From Flavobacteriales bacterium UBA7519 (GTDB lineage: Bacteria; Bacteroidota; Bacteroidia; Flavobacteriales; Weeksellaceae): a stretch of 5,488 nt of DNA. Both the position numbers and the translations under genes were made by a program. This document shows positions 1-5,146 of the stretch, piece after piece (position 1 is the first letter of the stretch; every line of letters begins with the position of its first letter). The stretch covers positions 1 through 5,488 of the forward strand of contig DLND01000070.1 of NCBI GenBank assembly GCA_002476905.1, written 5' to 3'. The notes beneath the pieces are model-generated. The model ran no database searches. It was not told the origin of the DNA and was given only the letters and a program-made list of their open reading frames with translations.

Positions 1-295
1 TTTTGAAAGCAATTCACAACGCTGTTACCATTTGAAAAAATGGCGAAAATGTTGTGTCGTGTCACGAAGATAATAATTTTTGAAAGCAATTCACAACAAT
101 AATATGGATTTTGACTTAAACGAGAAAGTTGTGTCGTGTCACGAAGATAATAATTTTTGAAAGCAATTCACAACTATCTTTTGGTGATGTTATTTTGCAC
201 CAATGTTGTGTCGTGTCACGAAGATAATAATTTTTGAAAGCAATTCACAACGTACCAAGCATTACGCCTTGACTGTCTATGGTTGTGTCGTGTCA

Positions 296-327
296 CGAAG
301 ATAATAATTTTTGAAAGCAATTCACAA
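296..327 (-). promoter_or_regulatory. promoter-like sequence embedded in the CRISPR repeat
   Basis: Read on the minus strand, the repeat has TTG (325-327), a 21-nt spacer, and TATCTTCG (296-303). This matches the Bacteroidota consensus TTG, then about 17-23 nt, then TAnnTTTG, at all but one of the fixed positions. Transcription would start in the last dozen bases of the repeat and run left through the spacer at 252-281 into the next repeat. The same sites recur in the other intact repeats, with -7 boxes at 65-72, 142-149 and 219-226. Promoters inside repeats are established for type II-C arrays of Neisseria meningitidis and Campylobacter jejuni. Their presence here is inferred from sequence only. 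Confidence 0.5.
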
Positions 328-358
328 CTAGATTTCTAGGTGTTAATTTGGAGAGAGA

Positions 359-405
359 GTTGTGGAAGGTGAGGAAGAAAATTGTTTTTTAAATAAAGAG
401 CTTAA
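359..405 (-). repeat. degenerate terminal CRISPR repeat
   Basis: Exactly one 30-bp spacer after the last intact repeat, a 47-bp stretch aligns to the repeat without gaps at 28 of 47 positions, and at 27 of the first 39. It keeps GTTGTG at its left end, a GAAGA-like block and the T-run, but loses the CACAAC end. The TA of the promoter-like element and the upstream TTG found in the intact repeats are both lost here. Decayed repeats normally mark the oldest, leader-distal end of an array. The array therefore ends at about 405, and new spacers are probably added at the left, outside the window. Confidence 0.75.
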
Positions 406-495
406 AATTACCGCAAACTATTTTTGCTGTATAATTTTATTCTATTTTTATCACATCCGATGTTAGTAATCCAAAACAAATTTTTCAGTAACATA

Positions 496-529
496 AAAAA
501 CAGCCTGTAAATATATAGAAGCTGTTTTT
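496..529 (-). terminator. intrinsic terminator, potentially bidirectional
   Basis: The arms AAAAACAGC (496-504) and GCTGTTTTT (521-529) pair perfectly around a 16-nt loop, giving a 9-bp stem with A/T tracts that yield a U-run on either strand. It lies 20 nt beyond the stop of the small minus-strand membrane gene, so it most likely ends that transcript. It would also keep that transcript from running into the CRISPR array. The rest of 406-549 shows no gene, no CRISPR leader that I can recognise, and no convincing anti-repeat of a tracrRNA. Confidence 0.65.
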
Positions 530-549
530 ATTTTCAGTGGAAAGAAAAC

Positions 550-777
<228 letters not shown>

Positions 778-798
778 TCAGATGCAAAAAAATATATT

Positions 799-1689
799 TT
801 ATTGTAGTGAATAATCTAAAATAAGAGCTGCTGGAAAGTGATCGCTAAATCCACCAATATATCTTGATCCGGAATATGTTCTCCAAGGATATTGACTATT
901 TTTCCTACTTTTATTGCAAAGCTTGGCACTATTGAAAATTAGGGCTTTGTGAGAGACTTTGTCTATCTCAGAAATAAGAATTTGGTCAAACAAAACGCCT
1001 TTTTTACCGTGAAATGTAGAAAATACGTTGTGATCAAAAAGTATTTCAAAAGGATTTTTAAGTACAGAATTATTTTCATCGTCTTTGCAGATTTCCTTAA
1101 TTATCTTTTGGTCAGGATTTTCGTTGAAGTCTCCCATAATAATGATTTTTTCACCTTTCTTATGTAGTTCAACAAAAATCGACCTTATTTTTTTCAGGAT
1201 ATGATTTCGCAAATTTTTTTTGATATCAAGATTTCTTTTTGAAGGAAGATGCAATACAAATACTTTAAATTTTTCATTACTAACCATTACCTCAGCCTGC
1301 AAAACATCTCTAGAATCGAATTCTGAATTATCGTCCAAAGGAAATTTTAAAAATCTGAAATTTTGCAAAATGCACTTGTCGGGATTTAGTAATAATGCAA
1401 CGCTTAAACCGCGGGAGTCATCGGATTTTTGATAAATAATTTCATAGCCTTGCAATGGAGAATGTTTCTTGGTCAAATCTTCCAAAACCCGCAGGTCACC
1501 AATTTCGGCTAAGCCAATAAGTGCAGGCAACTGACCCAAATCGTCCTTTACAACTCGAAAAACATGACTTATCTTCTTTATCTTGAGTTCGTACTTGTAA
1601 TCATCCCAATTGTACAGAACAGGATTCTGGCTGTCATTAGGAGGAAAAAAATTCTCGACATTATAAAACAGGAATATTTCTTTGTTCAT
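799..1689 (-). CDS. endonuclease/exonuclease/phosphatase (EEP) superfamily protein
   Basis: This 296-residue protein carries the metal-dependent phosphodiesterase signatures of the DNase I / exonuclease III fold in order. They are FYNVENFF near the N-terminus (N10, E12), LAEIG with the metal-binding Glu62, VFVLHLPSKRN with His147, IIMGDFNENP with Asp187 and Asn189, a Phe-Asp-Gln segment (D235), and FSDHFP with the catalytic pair Asp283-His284. All core residues are present, so it should be an active Mg-dependent hydrolase. Its substrate (DNA, RNA, nucleotide, phosphoinositide or lipid head group) cannot be told from sequence. No signal peptide is evident, so it is probably cytoplasmic. The length is close to that of many Flavobacteriia homologues. 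The ATG at 1689 lies 9 nt after the corA stop, with no room for a promoter or terminator, so it is probably co-transcribed with corA. Sampled segments are clearly more AT-rich (about 25-33% GC) than sampled corA segments (about 38-45%). Confidence 0.9.
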   Translation of the reverse strand: MNKEIFLFYNVENFFPPNDSQNPVLYNWDDYKYELKIKKISHVFRVVKDDLGQLPALIGLAEIGDLRVLEDLTKKHSPLQGYEIIYQKSDDSRGLSVALLLNPDKCILQNFRFLKFPLDDNSEFDSRDVLQAEVMVSNEKFKVFVLHLPSKRNLDIKKNLRNHILKKIRSIFVELHKKGEKIIIMGDFNENPDQKIIKEICKDDENNSVLKNPFEILFDHNVFSTFHGKKGVLFDQILISEIDKVSHKALIFNSAKLCNKSRKNSQYPWRTYSGSRYIGGFSDHFPAALILDYSLQ

Positions 1690-1698
1690 CAGTGATTG

Positions 1699-2601
1699 TT
1701 ACCATTTTTTCCGGCGTGTGTAGATAAAGGTAATCACTACAATCAGAACCATTAAACCCAAAGTAAAATAATAGCCGTTTTTATGATGCAGTTCGGGCAT
1801 ATTGTCGAAGTTCATTCCGTAAACGCCAGCAATAAAGGTAATTGGAAGGAAATAAACAGAATAGATAGCCAAAAGTTTCATCACCTGGTTGGCTTTCTGG
1901 TCAGACAGTGCCAGAAACATAGAAATGAGGTTTACCGTCTGCGCATTCACGTGGTCAAAATCTGCAATCACATCCTTTTGCTTGTCCAGAAGATCCATCA
2001 CTTCCACCTCTTCCAGATCCAGCGTTTTGAACTTAGAGATCCATTCTCCGGAGATATTCAGGATTCTTGTATTCAGTCCGGATTTTCTTTTCAGCTTATA
2101 AAGCCGTCTTATCTGGTTGCTTTGGTTGGTGTTTTTAAGAAAGATTTCATTTTCGATTGCATCCATAATTTCCAGCAGGTTGCGGCTTTCATCATCAAAA
2201 GTTTTGATAATCTTCAGAGCCAGCCTCAGCGCCAGATGATCTCTAGATATGGTGTCCGGATTTTCTTTTTTCAACTCTTCGCAAACCTCGTAGATGCTTT
2301 TGCTTTTCAACCGGTGTGTGGTGATGATGAGTTTAGGAAGCAGGAAAATTCCCAGCTTACTACTGATGTCGCTGATGTTGTTTAGCGTTCTTCTTTCAAG
2401 ATCCGTAGATTCCCTTGCCAGGAAAAATTTCACATCGCCCACTTCTTCAAACTTTGGAAGATGGTTGGGATCTATCGTATCTTCCAGTAAAAGGTAATTA
2501 ATATGATAACGCTCGTGCAGAAAACGGAGATCTTCATCCGTTGGCGCAGTCACATCGATCCATTCCCATTGCGCAGTCTTATATTTTTGTTCAATTGGCA
2601 T
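1699..2601 (-). CDS. corA: CorA-family divalent cation (Mg2+/Co2+) transporter
   Basis: This is a 300-residue member of the CorA metal-ion transporter family, which forms homopentameric inner-membrane channels for Mg2+ and also Co2+ or Ni2+. Residues 1 to about 235 form the cytoplasmic alpha/beta and long-helix funnel, rich in charged residues. TM1 spans about 241-261 and ends in the family signature YGMNF, with Gly-Met-Asn at 262-264 forming the ion-selectivity loop. A short periplasmic loop (DNMPELHHKNG) has the acidic/aromatic character usual for the family. TM2 spans about 277-294 and ends in the basic tail TRRKKW, which faces the cytoplasm. The length is slightly below that of E. coli CorA (316 aa) and normal for the family. 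It could be a CorA-like ZntB or Co2+ transporter, since substrate preference is not readable. The ATG at 2601 follows a strong promoter by only 4 nt. The EEP gene follows 9 nt downstream, probably in the same operon. Confidence 0.95.
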   Translation of the reverse strand: MPIEQKYKTAQWEWIDVTAPTDEDLRFLHERYHINYLLLEDTIDPNHLPKFEEVGDVKFFLARESTDLERRTLNNISDISSKLGIFLLPKLIITTHRLKSKSIYEVCEELKKENPDTISRDHLALRLALKIIKTFDDESRNLLEIMDAIENEIFLKNTNQSNQIRRLYKLKRKSGLNTRILNISGEWISKFKTLDLEEVEVMDLLDKQKDVIADFDHVNAQTVNLISMFLALSDQKANQVMKLLAIYSVYFLPITFIAGVYGMNFDNMPELHHKNGYYFTLGLMVLIVVITFIYTRRKKW

Positions 2602-2605
2602 AAAA

Positions 2606-2638
2606 CAAAACTAAATAAAATCTTCCTATCAATTCAAA
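2606..2638 (-). promoter_or_regulatory. corA promoter (Bacteroidota sigma consensus)
   Basis: On the minus strand TTTG (2635-2638), 21 nt, and TAGTTTTG (2606-2613) match the consensus TTTG/TAnnTTTG at every fixed position. The -7 box ends 4 nt before the corA ATG (2601), so transcription should begin at or within a few bases of the start codon. This implies a leaderless or almost leaderless mRNA. Confidence 0.7.
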
Positions 2639-2648
2639 TTTTTTATTT

Positions 2649-2779
2649 GGCAGCTATTCCGTCCTCCATTCCCGCTTTTTTCTGTTATTGCTAACACCTT
2701 TTTGCATCCGTTAGATCTTTTATCCATCGCAATAACAGAAAAAGAGCTCCATTCAGGCCGGGCTGCGTACAATTCTGCC
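2649..2779. repeat. large imperfect inverted-repeat element between divergent genes
   Basis: A perfect 15-bp inverted repeat (2677-2691 with 2729-2743, arm TTTTTCTGTTATTGC) encloses a 37-nt loop. Outside it, shorter complementary blocks align in nested order: CCT 2663-2665 with AGG 2755-2757, CCG 2659-2661 with CGG 2759-2761, and GCAGC 2650-2654 with GCTGC 2762-2766. GGCAG (2649-2653) and CTGCC (2775-2779) form the outer ends, and the 8-bp TTTTTTAT occurs on both sides (2639-2646 and 2781-2788). It is more GC-rich than the flanking DNA. It is not a terminator for a neighbour, because both flanking genes point away from it. It looks like a dispersed intergenic repeat (REP/MITE-like) or a structured RNA, and I cannot choose between these from one copy. 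The rest of this gap (2780-2890) is plain AT-rich DNA. Confidence 0.55.
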
Positions 2780-2894
2780 TTTTTTTATAATTCACATTAT
2801 TAAAAAATAAATACCTGGTAATGAGTGTTTTATTAGTTTGAATTCTGTTTAATTTGTGATTTTTTGCATATAACTATGTAATAAATAAAATAAT

Positions 2895-2902
2895 TACTTT
2901 TG
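2895..2902 (+). promoter_or_regulatory. fabH -7 promoter box
   Basis: TACTTTTG matches TAnnTTTG perfectly and lies 22 nt before the fabH ATG, giving a short leader of about 18 nt. No TTTG lies at the usual distance upstream. The nearest, at 2863-2866, is 28 nt away, so the -33 element is weak or absent. Confidence 0.55.
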
Positions 2903-2924
2903 CGGAAAATTTTAATTCATAAAA

Positions 2925-3947
2925 ATGTTTAAAAGTGTAATATCAGGTGTCGGGCATTATGTCCCGGAAAATACCGTTACCAATGATGATCTTTCTAAGC
3001 TAATGACAACCAATGATGAGTGGATCACGGAAAGAACGGGTATAAGAGAAAGAAGACACAGAAAAAACCGTATAGACTCGGAAGAAACAACGTCTTTCTA
3101 TGGTTTCAAAGCGTCTGAAATTGCTCTGAAAAATGCCAATATTACCGCTAAAGATATAGATTATATCGTTTTTGCAACACTTTCTCCGGACTATTTTTTT
3201 CCAGGTTCTGGTGTGCTTTTGCAGGAAATGCTTGGATGTGATACTATTGGCGCTTTAGATGTAAGGAATCAATGTTCTGGATTTGTCTACGCAATGAGTG
3301 TTGCAGACGCATTCATAAAATCTGGATTATATAAAAATGTATTGGTTGTAGGAGCCGAGATTCATTCCTTTGGGTTGGATTTTACAGATCGTGGACGCGG
3401 CGTTTCCGTTATTTTTGGAGATGGCGCTGGAGCTGTTGTCCTTTCAGCAACTGAAGGCGATAGTGCAAGAGGCATTTTGTCTGTCAATATGCATTCCGAA
3501 GGAAAATATGCCGAAGAACTAGCGGTTAAATTTCCCGGAACCAAGCTCGGCTGGAGTGATGTACTTATTAATAATCCGGATTCTATTGCAGCTGAAGATA
3601 TATATCCAGTCATGAATGGAAATTTCGTTTTCAAACACGCTGTAACAAGATTTCCAGAAACCATTATGGAAGCGCTCCAAAAAGCAGGAAAATCAATTGA
3701 AGATTTAGATTTGCTGATTCCTCATCAGGCCAATATCAGAATTGCACAGTATGTTCAGCAACTATTGGGGTTACCGGATGAAAAAGTTTTCGTGAATATC
3801 CAAAAATATGGCAATACAACTGCCGCTTCTATTCCAATTGCTTTGAGCGAAGCGATTCAGGAAGGTAGAATGAAACGTGGCGATTTGGTTTGTATGTCGG
3901 CTTTCGGAAGTGGTTTCACTTGGGGGAGTGTTTTATTTGAGTATTAA
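2925..3947 (+). CDS. fabH: 3-oxoacyl-ACP synthase III (KAS III, FabH-like)
   Basis: This 340-residue thiolase-fold condensing enzyme is expected to catalyse decarboxylative condensation of an acyl-CoA primer with malonyl-ACP, the first step of type II fatty-acid synthesis. The N-terminus has the KAS III pattern TNDEWITERTGIRERR (residues 29-44). The catalytic triad is complete: Cys117 in RNQCSGF, His267 in IPHQAN and Asn297 in YGNTTAAS. The glycine-rich FGDGAGAVVL (164-173) and the C-terminal SAFGSGFTWGS (325-335) are also typical. At 340 residues it is longer than E. coli FabH (317 aa), with extra residues after about position 45 and around 190-225. The gene stands alone, without the plsX, rpmF or acpP neighbours common for housekeeping fabH. 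It may therefore be a second KAS III serving a special primer such as branched-chain acyl-CoA, or a secondary pathway. The symbol reflects the family only. The ATG at 2925 follows an A-rich leader. Confidence 0.9.
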   Translation: MFKSVISGVGHYVPENTVTNDDLSKLMTTNDEWITERTGIRERRHRKNRIDSEETTSFYGFKASEIALKNANITAKDIDYIVFATLSPDYFFPGSGVLLQEMLGCDTIGALDVRNQCSGFVYAMSVADAFIKSGLYKNVLVVGAEIHSFGLDFTDRGRGVSVIFGDGAGAVVLSATEGDSARGILSVNMHSEGKYAEELAVKFPGTKLGWSDVLINNPDSIAAEDIYPVMNGNFVFKHAVTRFPETIMEALQKAGKSIEDLDLLIPHQANIRIAQYVQQLLGLPDEKVFVNIQKYGNTTAASIPIALSEAIQEGRMKRGDLVCMSAFGSGFTWGSVLFEY

Positions 3948-3960
3948 TTCAATTCAAAAT

Positions 3961-3998
3961 AAAAAAGAGCTATTCGTTTTCTGAATAGCTCTTTTTTT
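3961..3998. terminator. bidirectional intrinsic terminator between fabH and ohrR
   Basis: GAGCTATTC (3967-3975) and GAATAGCTC (3983-3991) form a perfect 9-bp stem around a 7-nt loop. Flanking A6 and T7 tracts extend the stem to 15 bp and provide a U-run on both strands. It lies 13 nt after the fabH stop. On the minus strand its last two bases overlap the ohrR stop codon (3997-3999). It serves both convergent genes. Confidence 0.9.
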
Positions 3999-4425
3999 AT
4001 TGATTAATTTTCTGAACAACTTTGTCAGACAATGTTTTCAATTGCTCCATTTCTTCGAGATTGAGGTTCATTGCTTTTGCTAATTCAATTGGGATGCAAC
4101 TTGCATCTTCTTTGAGTTTTGCACCTTTTTTGGTTAAATTAATTTTGACAACACGCTCATCTTCCTTGCTTCGTTTTCTTTCTAGATAACCTTTTGATTC
4201 TAATCTTTTCAAAAGTGGTGTCAAAGTGCCGTTGTCCAATTGTAGAATTTCCCCAACTTGATTCACCGTCACATCATCTTTTTCCCAAAGCGTCATCATC
4301 GTGATGTATTGCGGATAAGTCAACCCAATATTTTTAAGAATCGGACGATAACACTGCATGATTTCGCGATGTAAAACATAAACAGAAAAGCAAAGTTGTT
4401 TGTCTAATTTTAATAAATCTTTCAT
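3997..4425 (-). CDS. ohrR: OhrR-type MarR-family organic-peroxide sensor/repressor
   Basis: This 142-residue MarR-family winged-helix regulator opens with LDKQLCFSVYVLHREI, the hallmark of OhrR. Cys12 corresponds to the peroxide-reactive cysteine (Cys15 in Bacillus subtilis OhrR). Tyr26, Tyr37 and Tyr40 lie where tyrosines hydrogen-bond that cysteine in known OhrR structures. The region GLTYPQYITMMTLWE is typical of the family. The recognition-helix region LQLDNGTLTPLLKRLESKGYLERKR (62-85) and the DER wing motif (89-91) complete the DNA-binding domain. Two further cysteines, Cys25 and Cys110, could act as resolving residues. OhrR is a dimer that represses ohr until organic hydroperoxides oxidise it. 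The gene lies 72 nt downstream of ohr on the same strand, probably co-transcribed. A weak promoter candidate of its own lies in that gap (TTTG, 22 nt, TAAATTAT). The adjacent ohr gene strongly supports the call. Confidence 0.92.
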   Translation of the reverse strand: MKDLLKLDKQLCFSVYVLHREIMQCYRPILKNIGLTYPQYITMMTLWEKDDVTVNQVGEILQLDNGTLTPLLKRLESKGYLERKRSKEDERVVKINLTKKGAKLKEDASCIPIELAKAMNLNLEEMEQLKTLSDKVVQKINQ

Positions 4426-4497
4426 GTTGAGTTTTTGATTGAGCTACACTATTCAAGGATAAATAATTTAGCACCTTTTCGGGTTGGGAAAACAAAT

Positions 4498-4920
4498 TTA
4501 GTCGTTGCTCACAGTCAACTTAACTTCGATATTTCCTCTTGTTGCATTAGAATAAGGACAGATTTGATGCGCTTTCTCAATCAATTCCTGAGCTTGTTCC
4601 AAAGAAACTCCTGGGATGTTAGCGTGCAATTCTGCTTCCAGACCAAATCCACCATTCTCGATTTGACCAATTCCGACTTTTGCCGTTACGGTTGTTTCGC
4701 CAGTTTCGATTTTGCTTTGTTTGATAACCAAGTTCAATGCGCTGTCAAAACAAGCTGCATACCCTGCAGCAAAAAGCATTTCAGGATTCGCAAAATCATC
4801 ATTTGCTCCACCAAGGCCTTTTGGCATTCTCACTTCTAAATCCAAGATCCCGTTATCGCTTTTTACGTTTCCGTTTCTTCCTCCTTTAGCTGTAGCGCCA
4901 ATGCTGTACAATGTTTTCAT
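4498..4920 (-). CDS. ohr: Ohr organic hydroperoxide resistance peroxidase
   Basis: This 140-residue OsmC/Ohr-superfamily thiol peroxidase reduces organic and fatty-acid hydroperoxides in the cytoplasm as a homodimer, with lipoylated proteins as the usual reductant. The reactive Cys57 lies in AAGYAACFDSAL and the resolving Cys121 in HQICPYSNATRGN, both standard for Ohr. Arg15 (KGGRNG) and Glu47 (NPEMLF) match the catalytic Arg and Glu that activate the peroxidatic cysteine. Spacing is the same as I recall for Xylella Ohr (R19, E51, C61, C125), with a constant offset of four. The ending NATRGNIEVKLTV, including ICPYSNATRGN, separates Ohr from the OsmC branch. The length is normal for the family (about 140 aa). 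It is the first gene of an ohr-ohrR unit. A palindrome overlapping its promoter (4971-4990) is the likely site of OhrR repression. The ATG at 4920 gives the canonical N-terminus MKTLYSIGATAKGG. Confidence 0.96.
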   Translation of the reverse strand: MKTLYSIGATAKGGRNGNVKSDNGILDLEVRMPKGLGGANDDFANPEMLFAAGYAACFDSALNLVIKQSKIETGETTVTAKVGIGQIENGGFGLEAELHANIPGVSLEQAQELIEKAHQICPYSNATRGNIEVKLTVSND

Positions 4921-4952
4921 TTTGTTGATGTTTTAATTATTTTTTGATGAGA

Positions 4953-4985
4953 TAAATGTATGGTGTAATATTATATTGTTCACAA
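4953..4985 (-). promoter_or_regulatory. predicted ohr promoter
   Basis: On the minus strand TTG (4983-4985), 22 nt, and TACATTTA (4953-4960) match the Bacteroidota promoter consensus with one mismatch, in the last base of the -7 box. The start of transcription would be near 4948, giving a leader of about 28 nt. The -33 element lies inside the palindrome at 4971-4990, so a bound repressor would block the polymerase. Confidence 0.5.
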
Positions 4986-4990
4986 TATAA
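4971..4990. promoter_or_regulatory. 20-bp perfect palindrome, candidate OhrR operator
   Basis: TTATATTGT (4971-4979) and ACAATATAA (4982-4990) are perfect reverse complements separated by TC. An AT-rich palindrome with inner ATTGT/ACAAT half-sites resembles known OhrR boxes (TACAATT...AATTGTA type). It sits 50 nt upstream of the ohr ATG and covers the predicted -33 element. That it binds OhrR is an inference from position, symmetry and the regulator encoded next door. Confidence 0.7.
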
Positions 4991-5112
4991 ATTGAAGTTT
5001 ATATCAAAATCAATCATTGATGTAAGCTATAAATGTCTTTGTTAAAACTCAATTTTAGATAAAATCATAATAACTATTATTCTTTCCAAGGATTTTTGGC
5101 GATTACATTTAT

Positions 5113-5143
5113 TTTGCAGGAAGTTATCTCTAAAATATATTTG
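5113..5143 (+). promoter_or_regulatory. consensus promoter upstream of a long leader or small RNA
   Basis: TTTG (5113-5116), 19 nt, and TATATTTG (5136-5143) match the Bacteroidota consensus at every fixed position with ideal spacing. The predicted start is near 5147, about 200 nt before the ATG at 5347. No ORF of plausible size begins in between. Confidence 0.5.
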
Positions 5144-5146
5144 TCT

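Larger units (their letters stand above)
1..405 (-). CRISPR. CRISPR array end, probably type II-C (47-bp repeats, 30-bp spacers)
   Basis: Four identical 47-bp repeats lie at 51-97, 128-174, 205-251 and 282-328. The last 20 bp of another repeat are at 1-20 and a decayed copy is at 359-405. Five spacers, all exactly 30 bp, lie at 21-50, 98-127, 175-204, 252-281 and 329-358, and none resembles another. On the plus strand the repeat begins GTTGTGTCGTGTCACG and ends GAAAGCAATTCACAAC. Its reverse complement begins GTTGTGAATTGCTTTC, which resembles the 47-bp type II-C (Cas9) repeats I recall from Bacteroides fragilis and relatives. A 47/30 spacing fits II-C and argues against Cas13b arrays, whose repeats are about 36 bp. 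The minus orientation is inferred from that resemblance and from the promoter-like sequence inside the repeat. No cas gene or tracrRNA is in the window, so the cas9 locus should lie to the left, unless the array is an orphan. Confidence 0.95.

Noticed and set aside
1..405. Type VI-B (Cas13b) CRISPR array, common in Flavobacteriia and also with GTTG...CAAC-ended repeats
   Set aside because: Cas13b repeats are about 36 bp, whereas these are 47 bp with 30-bp spacers and resemble II-C repeats. No effector is in view to settle it fully.
406..495. CRISPR leader or tracrRNA to the right of the array
   Set aside because: I found no stretch complementary to the repeat and no clear promoter aimed at the array. 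The neighbouring decayed repeat also indicates the trailing rather than the leader end.
1783..2385. 200-codon open frame on the plus strand
   Set aside because: It lies entirely antisense to corA, whose GMN motif and transmembrane segments are unmistakable. The translated product shows no recognisable domain.
2629..2727. Minus-strand 32-codon ORF (and a 17-codon ORF nested at 2654-2707) within the inverted-repeat element
   Set aside because: Both lie on the hairpin arms, have no start context or promoter of their own, and the longer one runs through the corA promoter. They are more likely by-products of the element.
3362..3664. 100-codon open frame on the minus strand
   Set aside because: It is antisense to the core of the KAS III gene, with low-complexity Ser/Pro/Thr composition and no motif.
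4435..4839. 134-codon open frame on the plus strand
   Set aside because: It is antisense to ohr and the ohr-ohrR gap. Ohr has all catalytic residues in the other frame, so this is a shadow.
5009..5021. ATCAATCATTGAT palindrome upstream of ohr
   Set aside because: Short 6-bp arms in AT-rich DNA, away from any predicted promoter. It is not distinguishable from chance.
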